IMG/VR virus record: IMGVR_UViG_3300023202_000383
Span: 124,001 to 188,000 of that record
Direction: 5' to 3' (one strand)
Origin: a virus
DNA: 64,000 nt
The position numbers and the translations under genes were made by a program. Position 1 is the stretch's first letter; every line of letters begins with the position of its first letter. This document shows positions 6,730-12,491 of this stretch, in pieces. The notes beneath the pieces were generated by a model, which worked only from the letters and a program-made list of their open reading frames with translations, did not search any database and was not told the origin of the DNA.

Positions 6730-7259
6730 TTGATAAACATGTTAGGGATAAATCGGTAGCAATAATAGGAAATAGTAATTCTATATTTAATGGCAATTAT
6801 GGAGATACAATAGATTCTCATGATATAATTATTAGGATTAATAGGGGGCATGAGATAGAAAGCCCTAAATCCCAAGGATCAAAAACTGATATTTTGTCAA
6901 TATCTATCCCAATACCAGAAAAGCTAGTAACACCGATAATGCCTGAACTAGTAATATGGGCCACAAACAAGATTGGCAATATGCCGAAGTATAACAATAT
7001 AGTTATGGTCAGGAATAGTGACAGTGCATGGAAAAAGCTCTTTGACCAAATCGGATCGAGACCATCTACCGGCTTGATCACAATAAATCTGTTTGCTAAT
7101 TATATGAATTGTAAGAACATATCATTATTTGGATTCGATTTTTTTAAAACAAAGACGTTCTATCATACAGATAGGCGAATAAAGATGCCGCATGACGGCA
7201 AATCAGAGGAAGCATTCGTTAGAAAATTGGTTGGTCGGAAAAACCTAATGCTCTATTGA
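6729..7259 (+). CDS. GT29-like (sialyltransferase-type) glycosyltransferase
   Basis: Recognised by the N-terminal motif SVAIIGNSNSIFNGNYG followed by IDSHDIIIRIN, typical of family 29 glycosyltransferases that use nucleotide sugars. The frame is open back through the whole tRNA-Arg to 6582, but family similarity begins at RDKSVAIIG. No ATG or GTG lies in frame there; the only candidate is ATT at 6729, made from the tRNA discriminator and TT. An initiator inside the tRNA (ATG 6672) is the alternative. Its 3' end overlaps a convergent sulfotransferase gene by 41 bp. Probably modifies host or virion glycans. Confidence 0.65.
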   Translation: MDKHVRDKSVAIIGNSNSIFNGNYGDTIDSHDIIIRINRGHEIESPKSQGSKTDILSISIPIPEKLVTPIMPELVIWATNKIGNMPKYNNIVMVRNSDSAWKKLFDQIGSRPSTGLITINLFANYMNCKNISLFGFDFFKTKTFYHTDRRIKMPHDGKSEEAFVRKLVGRKNLMLY

Positions 7260-7923
7260 ATTCTACCCCACCTGCCAGTTTAAACCATTGTTCCGCTGCA
7301 GGTGTCCATTCCTCTAAAGTAGTATTCTTACTTCTCTTGGTGAGATTTTGTTTTCTCAATGCTTCGTCTACTACAATGCTTGGGTCGATATGTTGAATGC
7401 CGAGAAACTCGACAATTCTGATAACTTCAGACATTGCTGTCGATTCATTTGTGATTGATTCGAATTTACATGGTAAATATTTAGATTCCATCCATCCGAT
7501 ATTCAGTTTTGCATGATTTAATATATAATTACCGCACCGCTTGATTGAATCAAGGTGATTTTTGAATTTACCACCCTGAGTGAGTCGGTGTCTACGCCAT
7601 GACAAAATGCAGTGGCGGAGTTCTCTATGCATAAATATAACTTTGCAATCTGATAATTGATTATGACACTGATATTGCACATGGCCGATACTGAATCCGT
7701 TTTCTGGTATCGCGTCTATTGACTCGCTGAGCGATCGTTTTATGGAACCATATTTTCCTTGCTCTTTTAGTTTGGCCATCTGCTCCAAACTATTGATACC
7801 TTTATTTACAATATATCGATCTTCTCTCACATGATGGCCGGTCCAATTAAGACCTAGTATGTCAAGATACTGGCACATTAGGTATGTACCTGATTTTGGG
7901 ATTGATGTTACGAATGCTTTCAT
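7219..7923 (-). CDS. sulfotransferase-domain protein
   Basis: Starts MKAFVTSIPKSGTYLM, the 5'-phosphosulfate-binding loop (IPKSGT) of PAPS-dependent sulfotransferases. VIFMHRELRHCILSWRR is in the place of the 3'-phosphate-binding motif, so the second motif is divergent. ATG 7923 overlaps the stop of the upstream methyltransferase gene (ATGA), forming a two-gene minus-strand operon. Likely transfers sulfate to a sugar or small acceptor. Confidence 0.75.
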   Translation of the reverse strand: MKAFVTSIPKSGTYLMCQYLDILGLNWTGHHVREDRYIVNKGINSLEQMAKLKEQGKYGSIKRSLSESIDAIPENGFSIGHVQYQCHNQLSDCKVIFMHRELRHCILSWRRHRLTQGGKFKNHLDSIKRCGNYILNHAKLNIGWMESKYLPCKFESITNESTAMSEVIRIVEFLGIQHIDPSIVVDEALRKQNLTKRSKNTTLEEWTPAAEQWFKLAGGVEFNRALGFSDQPIF

Positions 7924-8537
7924 TTTGTTATCATTGCATTGCCGCATTCTAATGCAGCAAACTTCATGGAATAATCGTTGCTACAGAATTCCATAACTGC
8001 TTTTGTGCAACCTGGAAAATTTCCGCCTTTAGGCCACGGTCCAAAATCATCGATTATTATAATGCCGTGATCAACCATTCTTGGATAAAAGTATTCTAGC
8101 GATTGTTTTGTTGGATGATATAGATCAACATCAATATGAACGAAGCTGTACTTTTCTGTGTCTGATTGTTCAAAGACTTCTGGGATCCAGCCTTTGTGGA
8201 CGCTGATGTTGTCGGCCTCTTTAAGAACCCATTTTAGGTTATCAACTGATGATTTGAATTGGCCTTTTTTGCTTTTTGGGATGCGGTCTTTATCAGACGG
8301 CATGCTAAGGCCTTTAAATGAATCAAATATGTCGAATTGGCAATAATTCAAATAGTTTGATATTAAGTATGATGATAATCCTTTATAGCATCCAGCCTCC
8401 GCTATATTGCCATAGGGACACAAGCGAGCTATCTGGATCATATTGTAAAACCTTCGTCTCCTACGAGACAGATCCGGCATATTAGTCAGAGCGATAGCTC
8501 TGTCATATATTGTATTAAATTCGCTGAAAGGATGCAT
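7920..8537 (-). CDS. TylF/macrocin-O-methyltransferase family protein
   Basis: 205 residues with the SAM-binding start IAEAGCYKGLSSYLI, then DIFDSFKGL and FVHIDVDLYHPTKQSLEYFY, and the metal-site region GIIIIDDFG, all typical of the TylF family of O-methyltransferases. Coupled to the sulfotransferase by a 4-bp overlap. A role in sugar methylation fits the other glycan genes here. Confidence 0.85.
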   Translation of the reverse strand: MHPFSEFNTIYDRAIALTNMPDLSRRRRRFYNMIQIARLCPYGNIAEAGCYKGLSSYLISNYLNYCQFDIFDSFKGLSMPSDKDRIPKSKKGQFKSSVDNLKWVLKEADNISVHKGWIPEVFEQSDTEKYSFVHIDVDLYHPTKQSLEYFYPRMVDHGIIIIDDFGPWPKGGNFPGCTKAVMEFCSNDYSMKFAALECGNAMITK

Positions 8538-8556
8538 ATTTTATTTTTGTGATGAT

Positions 8557-8643
8557 GGTGGGATGGCAGAGCGGCTGAATGCGTTGGTTTTGAAAACCAA
8601 TAACGATTAACTTCGTTCGTGGGTTCGAATCCCACTCCCACCT
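8557..8643 (+). tRNA. tRNA-Ser(TGA)
   Basis: Class II: acceptor GGTGGGA/TCCCACC, anticodon loop TTTGAAA, variable arm ACGATTAACTTCGT, T-loop TTCGAAT. The discriminator is T rather than the usual G. TT follows. Confidence 0.9.
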
Positions 8644-8649
8644 TTTCTG

Positions 8650-8799
8650 CCCATTCTGCTGCCAAGGTCCTTACGCTCCCCCAAGTGAATTAGCCCCGCT
8701 CGGCCTCGAACCGAGTTTTCCGGATTTAAAGCCCGGCGTGCTAACCAGGTACACTACGGGGCCACTTCCCGGACCAAGGATGACGTCCAGCAGGATGGG
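8650..8799. repeat. imperfect inverted repeat flanking the minus-strand tRNA
   Basis: 8650-8661 pairs with 8788-8799 over 12 positions (one G-T), and GGTCC 8666-8670 with GGACC 8771-8775. They bracket the only minus-strand tRNA of the window. Confidence 0.5.
8691..8763 (-). tRNA. tRNA with anticodon TTA (predicted ochre suppressor)
   Basis: A full cloverleaf on the minus strand: acceptor GGCCCCG/CGGGGCT, D-stem GTGT/GCAC, anticodon stem CCGGG/TCCGG with loop CTTTAAA (C32, T33, TTA, A37, A38), 4-nt variable loop, T-stem CTCGG/CCGAG, loop TTCGAGG, discriminator A. All usual conserved positions (T8, A9, A14, GG in the D-loop, A21, T33, TTC, A58) are present. Anticodon UUA pairs with UAA. The acceptor stem is the same as that of tRNA-Arg(ACG) at 10344. 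Its amino acid is unknown. Confidence 0.75.
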
Positions 8800-8804
8800 T
8801 ATTT

Positions 8805-8892
8805 GGAGCGTCAAGCAGATTGGCGACTGCACTGTTTTCGAACAGCAGCGAGCCTGAACAAGGCCTTGGGGGTTCGATTCCCTCACGCTCCG
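8805..8892 (+). tRNA. tRNA-Ser(CGA), irregular anticodon arm
   Basis: Class II: acceptor GGAGCGT/ACGCTCC, D-stem GCAG/CTGC, variable arm GCC/GGC, T-loop TTCGATT, discriminator G, TT follows. The anticodon arm CTGTTTTCGAACAG folds only as 5 bp with a 4-nt loop or 3 bp with an 8-nt loop, so it seems to have lost bases and may be non-functional. Confidence 0.7.
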
Positions 8893-8894
8893 TT

Positions 8895-9263
8895 ATGAAG
8901 TTAAGGCATAAATTACCAAACAGTAGCAAACGACCAACCACTATTAGAGAAGTGCTTGTTGTCACAATCGATAGAAAGCCAAAGACGCTGATAAGCCTAA
9001 TTTCTCAATCTATAGAGGATCCAGATAGAGAGATATTTTGGGTCATAACATATAGTTGGGATGCGTCGAGAGATGCTACATCGAGGCATGCTACATCATA
9101 CCTAACTAGATCTGTATTGGTAGATGCGAATTTGGAGAGATATGGTGCTATTATCAATGTTGGTAGTGATATCAACCCAGAGTATGGTGTTGACAGGACA
9201 ACTGAATTGGAAATAATTCCGACTAAAGAACAAATAATAAAAGCGATAAATAATAAATTTTAG
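8895..9263 (+). CDS. hypothetical protein, 122 aa
   Basis: ATG 8895 lies 2 nt after tRNA-Ser(CGA) with no Shine-Dalgarno sequence; the frame is open through the tRNA but the tRNA part is not protein-like. The product starts MKLRHKLPNSSKRPTTI and contains ISLISQSIEDPDREIFWVIT. No family recognised. The stop TAG (9261-9263) shares its G with base 1 of the next tRNA. Confidence 0.6.
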   Translation: MKLRHKLPNSSKRPTTIREVLVVTIDRKPKTLISLISQSIEDPDREIFWVITYSWDASRDATSRHATSYLTRSVLVDANLERYGAIINVGSDINPEYGVDRTTELEIIPTKEQIIKAINNKF

Positions 9264-9335
9264 CCTCCGTAGCTCAATTGGTAGAGCAGCGTGCTCTTAA
9301 CGCGTTTGTTGTAGGTTCGAGCCCTACCGGGGGTA
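9263..9335 (+). tRNA. tRNA-Lys(CTT)
   Basis: Acceptor GCCTCCG/CGGGGGT, anticodon loop CTCTTAA, T-loop TTCGAGC, discriminator A, TT follows. G1 is also the last base of the upstream stop codon. Confidence 0.92.
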
Positions 9336-9337
9336 TT

Positions 9338-9392
9338 GGGAGTGTAGCTCAGCTGGCAGAGTTCTCGGCTTTTAACCGAGCGTTTTGGGTTG
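9338..9392 (+). pseudogene. 5' part of a degenerate tRNA-Lys(TTT)
   Basis: GGGAGTG acceptor strand, D-arm GCTC/GAGT and anticodon arm CTCGG-CTTTTAA-CCGAG are good, but the T-arm region (GGGTTGCAAGC) is damaged and no CACTCCC acceptor partner follows. An intact tRNA-Lys(TTT) starts at 9416. Confidence 0.65.
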
Positions 9393-9415
9393 CAAGCATT
9401 AACGGTGATGCACCT

Positions 9416-9488
9416 GGCCTCCTAACTCAATCGGCAGAGTTCTTGACTTTTAATCAAGATGTTCTGGGTTCGAATCCCAGGGAGGCCA
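9416..9488 (+). tRNA. tRNA-Lys(TTT)
   Basis: Acceptor GGCCTCC/GGAGGCC, anticodon arm CTTGA-CTTTTAA-TCAAG, T-loop TTCGAAT, discriminator A, TT follows. Confidence 0.93.
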
Positions 9489-9522
9489 TTTAAAGCATAC
9501 TTATGTCATTAAAATATAAGTT

Positions 9523-10257
9523 ATGGACCCAGATAAAATTCTTATTGCGTGGTATCGTAAGAACAAAGAGACTTTGTCTGCCAATGGAATGAAAAGTCTT
9601 GATGATGTTATTGGTTTTATGGGCTGGCCATCAGAAGAGGATTTTCAGCCTTATTTAGAAGATGGCGGAAGCGCACTAAATACATATGAAGAAGATTTGG
9701 GTCTCCCATTGCCAAAAGAAATAATGCAGTATAAGATAAGCAAATGGCTTGGTAGAGAGGTTAAAATCGATCACCCGCTTGTGGTCAATCCAGATAAATG
9801 GCGGGGGATAGAAATGGATTCGCAATTTGATTCCGAAGATCCAATTGAATATAAACAATACTGGTTGCTAGTATACAATTCTGCTGGCCCAGAATTTAAG
9901 AAAAATATGGGATCATATAAAGATGTTACGGGCCGTATCGAATCTCCGGAAGTTCGAGGGAAGCTATATTATACTAGCATAAATGGCGTACCGGTTTCTA
10001 TTGTTGCTGGCGATGACTCTGTTGCATTCTTAATCGACAACGAAAAGATCAAAATATTCGATTATGATGGAAACAGGTTATATAAAGAAACTGGTAGTGA
10101 TCCTGATGACTACCCGAAAGTGATCAGTTGGATATCTGGATATCCAGGCCTCGGGATTAAATTAGATGATTTGAACCAGTTGCACGCCATCCTTGGTAAT
10201 AAATTAGCTAACTTAGTGATTGGCAAAGACGATATAAGTGTGCTCGATTTGCCGTAA
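9523..10257 (+). CDS. hypothetical protein, 244 aa
   Basis: Acidic soluble protein starting MDPDKILIAWYRKNKETL. Two SMI1/KNR4-like cues (GDDSVAFLIDNEKIKIFD) are weak, and I do not assign a family. The helical N-terminal third is followed by a strand-rich C-terminal half. It sits between tRNA-Lys and tRNA-Gly genes. Confidence 0.65.
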   Translation: MDPDKILIAWYRKNKETLSANGMKSLDDVIGFMGWPSEEDFQPYLEDGGSALNTYEEDLGLPLPKEIMQYKISKWLGREVKIDHPLVVNPDKWRGIEMDSQFDSEDPIEYKQYWLLVYNSAGPEFKKNMGSYKDVTGRIESPEVRGKLYYTSINGVPVSIVAGDDSVAFLIDNEKIKIFDYDGNRLYKETGSDPDDYPKVISWISGYPGLGIKLDDLNQLHAILGNKLANLVIGKDDISVLDLP

Positions 10258-10267
10258 TTCTTAATAT

Positions 10268-10339
10268 GTGCCTATAGCTCAGTGGCAGAGCGTCACCTTG
10301 CCAAGGTGAATGTCGTGGGTTCAAATCCCACTAGGCACT
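10268..10339 (+). tRNA. tRNA-Gly(GCC)
   Basis: Acceptor GTGCCTA/TAGGCAC, anticodon arm TCACC-TTGCCAA-GGTGA, discriminator T, TT follows. Confidence 0.93.
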
Positions 10340-10343
10340 TTCT

Positions 10344-10416
10344 GGCCCCGTAGCTCAATGGATTAGAGCAATGCACTACGGATGCAAAGATAGAGGTTCG
10401 AATCCTCTCGGGGCTA
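10344..10416 (+). tRNA. tRNA-Arg(ACG)
   Basis: Acceptor GGCCCCG/CGGGGCT, anticodon loop CTACGGA on TGCA/TGCA, T-loop TTCGAAT, discriminator A, TT follows. The base pair 27-43 is mismatched. Confidence 0.88.
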
Positions 10417-10432
10417 TTTCCAAATATAAAGT

Positions 10433-10594
10433 GTGATATTTAACTCCAAATTTCAATTTTGGTGTGGCGCACTGGCTTTTGTGTTTGGGTTTATTGCAAC
10501 ATCTATATTATCTGAACTGGTTTGGTGTGTTATAGGTGTTGTAAGCCTTATTTGGGGATCGATCTTATATGAACTTAGAAGATGCGGCCAATAG
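10433..10594 (+). CDS. small membrane protein, 53 aa
   Basis: GTG 10433 to TAG 10592-10594. Two hydrophobic stretches (FWCGALAFVFGFIATSIL and LVWCVIGVVSLIWGSILY) form a likely helical hairpin in the membrane with a basic C-terminus (ELRRCGQ). Too short for most gene callers. No clear ribosome-binding site. Confidence 0.5.
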   Translation: MIFNSKFQFWCGALAFVFGFIATSILSELVWCVIGVVSLIWGSILYELRRCGQ

Positions 10595-10676
10595 GGTATT
10601 TTTCGTCACAGTTGGTGATGTCATAACAACGTGTAAAACCTCAACCTCATAGAGTGCAATAGCTCGGGAGAAAACA

Positions 10677-11429
10677 ATGTCTGAAAAGAAGAATCCACGT
10701 CTGAACCAGATCATCGCGGTGCTGACCGCCCGCAAGAACCAGTCCCAAAAGAGACTGACTGATCTGTATAAAATGGTCCAGAGACCCGATGCCTTTAACG
10801 GCATGAGCAAGGTCTACACTCCTCGCGATGAAGATGGGGTCAAGTTCCCGACTGACTCGAAGCGTGTCCAGTTTCGTGCTAAGGATGTGTTTGATCGTGC
10901 CGAAGAGATCCTTACTGATTTCTTCGATCTAGCACTCACCCAGGATTCTGGCAACCAAGTGGCTAAGGCTGATGTGGTTGTTGGTGGCGAGACGATCGCT
11001 ACTGATGTTCCTGTCTCGACGCTGCTTTTCTTTGAGAAGCAGCTGACCGACATGAGAACTTTGATCACTAACGTTCCTACTCTCGATCCCGCCCACGAAT
11101 GGGATTTCGATGACAACTCTGGGCTGTACCGGACCAAGGACGAGATCATCAGTACCAAGACGCAGAAGGTCGCCAAGCCGATCGTTCTGCATCCGCCCAC
11201 CAAGGAACACCCGGCCCAGACCGAAATGGTGACCGAAGATCAGGTCGTTGGCGACTGGCATACGACCTACCTGTCCGGTGCTATCAGCCAGAGACGCAGA
11301 GATCAGCTTCTGCAGCGTGTCGATAAGCTGATCGATGCCGTCAAGACGGCTCGCGAGGAAGCCAACGCGATCGAAGTCGAACAACGCAAGGTCGGCAACA
11401 AGCTTATGGCCTTCCTGTTCTCCGAATAA
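10677..11429 (+). CDS. DUF7873 family protein, 250 aa
   Basis: GGGAGAAAACA precedes ATG 10677. The sequence pattern (LTDLYKMVQRPDAFNGMSK, FFEKQLTDMRTLI, WDFDDNSGLYRTK, HPPTKEHPAQTEMVTED, TAREEANAIEVE) matches DUF7873 proteins as I remember them from actinobacteria, deinococci and phages; the role is unknown. Base composition is clearly more GC-rich and codon use more C/G-ending than in the flanking genes, suggesting either recent transfer or high expression. A GC-rich hairpin follows the stop. Confidence 0.8.
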   Translation: MSEKKNPRLNQIIAVLTARKNQSQKRLTDLYKMVQRPDAFNGMSKVYTPRDEDGVKFPTDSKRVQFRAKDVFDRAEEILTDFFDLALTQDSGNQVAKADVVVGGETIATDVPVSTLLFFEKQLTDMRTLITNVPTLDPAHEWDFDDNSGLYRTKDEIISTKTQKVAKPIVLHPPTKEHPAQTEMVTEDQVVGDWHTTYLSGAISQRRRDQLLQRVDKLIDAVKTAREEANAIEVEQRKVGNKLMAFLFSE

Positions 11430-11437
11430 CTATCAAA

Positions 11438-11463
11438 CCCCTCCCCCTAGGATGGGGGAGGGG
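11438..11463 (+). terminator. 10-bp GC-rich hairpin without U-tract
   Basis: CCCCTCCCCC (11438-11447) pairs exactly with GGGGGAGGGG (11454-11463) with a 6-nt loop. No T-run follows, so it may be a 3'-end stabiliser or processing signal instead of a terminator. Confidence 0.5.
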
Positions 11464-11512
11464 CTCCCATAGCTGGAGCCAAACTTAGACTTAAGCTCAA
11501 GTTAAATAAAAG

Positions 11513-11602
11513 CGTGACAGTGTGTGGTTCGAATCCCGCCCCCGGCATTCAAACTAACCCTAAGCCGGGGTAGCCCAATGGCAGAGGCAGCGCGAATAAA
11601 AG
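11513..11602 (+). tRNA. candidate permuted tRNA: 3' half (11513-11547) before 5' half (11564-11602)
   Basis: The upstream segment has a T-loop (TTCGAAT), T-stem strand CCCGC, acceptor strand CCCCGGC and discriminator A, followed by TT like the normal tRNAs. After a 16-nt linker comes GCCGGGG-TA, a D-arm (GCCC/AGGC) and GCGCG. GCCGGGG and CCCCGGC are fully complementary. AATAAAAG occurs both just before the 3' half (11505-11512) and at the end of the 5' half (11595-11602). The T-stem needs a bulged base and no clean anticodon can be read. A scrambled remnant is the alternative. Confidence 0.5.
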
Positions 11603-11661
11603 TCAAGTTATTGCTCCCAAGCTCAAGCGTGCTGTTCATCGTCTCGAACTCCAACCCCTGG

Positions 11662-11753
11662 ATGCCTGGTGCTGGTTCGAATCCGGCCCTCCCCTTTCTG
11701 GTTTGAAGCACGCGAAAACATCGGGGAGGTAGCTCAAGGGCAGAGCAAGGTAT
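11662..11753 (+). tRNA. second candidate permuted tRNA: 3' half (11662-11695) before 5' half (11723-11753)
   Basis: ATGCCT, T-arm GCTGG-TTCGAAT-CCGGC, acceptor CCTCCCC and discriminator T (then TT) precede, after a 27-nt linker, GGGGAGG-TA-GCTC-loop-GAGC-A-AGGTAT. The acceptor strands (GGGGAGG/CCTCCCC) and the anticodon-stem strands (AGGTAT/ATGCCT) are fully complementary, but the anticodon loop itself is not present in either half. Confidence 0.5.
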
Positions 11754-11824
11754 ATGAAGCTAAGGGAAGGATTAAACGGAAATGTGGCGATGAAGTGAGC
11801 AACAGGCCAGCGCGGATACAAAGA

Positions 11825-11861
11825 ACTATCTCTTGAAAAGATAGTGGACTTGTAATCCACT
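11825..11861 (+). other. two tandem anticodon-arm-like hairpins
   Basis: ACTATCT-CTTGAAA-AGATAGT (11825-11845) and AGTGGA-CTTGTAA-TCCACT (11843-11861) each have a 7-nt loop of form C-T-NNN-A-A, as in tRNA-Ser(TGA) and tRNA-Thr(TGT). No D- or T-arm adjoins them; they lie just downstream of the permuted tRNA halves. Confidence 0.5.
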
Positions 11862-11863
11862 CC

Positions 11864-11897
11864 GCCCCCGTAGCAGGGTATGCTACGGGGGCTTTTT
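11864..11897 (+). terminator. rho-independent terminator
   Basis: Perfect 11-bp stem GCCCCCGTAGC/GCTACGGGGGC with a 7-nt loop, followed by TTTTTAT. It ends the unit that contains the rearranged tRNA pieces. Confidence 0.9.
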
Positions 11898-11904
11898 ATA
11901 AAAC

Positions 11905-12030
11905 AATCGGCAGAAATGCCGTTGCGATAACCGGTTCCAGGCTCCAAAGGTTGGAGCAAAAACTAGGGATTGCGCACTAATCCCGCCTCTTACTGGTGCC
12001 GATTTGCCCGTCTCCACCCGAGCGGGCAAA
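11905..12030 (+). other. gene-free interval with a series of hairpins
   Basis: AATCGGCA (11905) can close with TGCCGATT (11997-12004) around three local hairpins: CGGCA-GAAA-TGCCG, GCTCC/GGAGC and GGGATT/AATCCC. A further 8-bp hairpin TTTGCCCG/CGGGCAAA (12003-12030) abuts tRNA-Gly. Probably a structured RNA; no known class recognised. Confidence 0.4.
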
Positions 12031-12031
12031 T

Positions 12032-12103
12032 GCGCTATTGGTGTAATAGGAAACACGCCACTCTTCCAAAGTGGAATTATCAGTTCGATTCTGATATGGC
12101 GCA
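12032..12103 (+). tRNA. tRNA-Gly(TCC)
   Basis: Acceptor GCGCTAT/ATGGCGC, D-stem GTGT/ACAC, anticodon arm CCACT-CTTCCAA-AGTGG, T-loop TTCGATT, discriminator A, TT follows. Confidence 0.93.
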
Positions 12104-12125
12104 TTAGTTCGAATAATGCAGAATC

Positions 12126-12473
12126 ATGAATCTTCATAAAATAATTGCAAAGACCATTGTCGATGAATTGAATTTAAATTCTGCTTATATGGTAAAATCA
12201 AATAAACATAGGTCGTTCATAAGACAATATGGTACCACTAGAGAAGATGCGATTATAGAAAATGATAAAGTATATATAGGAATCAGATATAGAAGAATCG
12301 AATTCGACCCATGCGATCCAGATTTCGATCCGATAAGAATCGAATTCGACCCATGCGATCCAGATTTCGATCCGATAAGAATCGAATTCGACCCATGCGA
12401 TCCAGATTTCGATCCGATAATATTTTCATCAAAGATCGCAAACAAAATAGACAATTTACCGCCACTTCCTTAA
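12126..12473 (+). CDS. hypothetical protein with three identical 14-residue repeats
   Basis: 115 residues. Residues about 57-98 are three perfect copies of RIEFDPCDPDFDPI. The acidic Asp-Pro-rich repeat with one Cys per copy could bind metal, but that is a guess. The flanks (MNLHKIIAKTIVDEL and IFSSKIANKIDNLPP) are ordinary. The repeat is exact at DNA level, so it expanded recently. Confidence 0.6.
   Translation: MNLHKIIAKTIVDELNLNSAYMVKSNKHRSFIRQYGTTREDAIIENDKVYIGIRYRRIEFDPCDPDFDPIRIEFDPCDPDFDPIRIEFDPCDPDFDPIIFSSKIANKIDNLPPLP
12294..12419 (+). repeat. 42-bp tandem repeat, three perfect copies
   Basis: Copies at 12294-12335, 12336-12377 and 12378-12419 are identical and in frame with the gene at 12126. 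Confidence 0.95.
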
Positions 12474-12491
12474 AACAGGTATTTTATTGTC

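Noticed and set aside
11502-11711. Open frames across the tRNA cluster (both strands)
   Set aside because: Their translations are typical tRNA-derived strings (for example RPRSSAEEQLPS-like or GRAGFEPAP) and not proteins.
11464-11897. Group I intron as the reason for the permuted tRNA halves
   Set aside because: A permuted intron-exon layout would explain circular ligation, but I could not find the conserved group I core (P7/P3 region) in the flanks, so I do not claim it.
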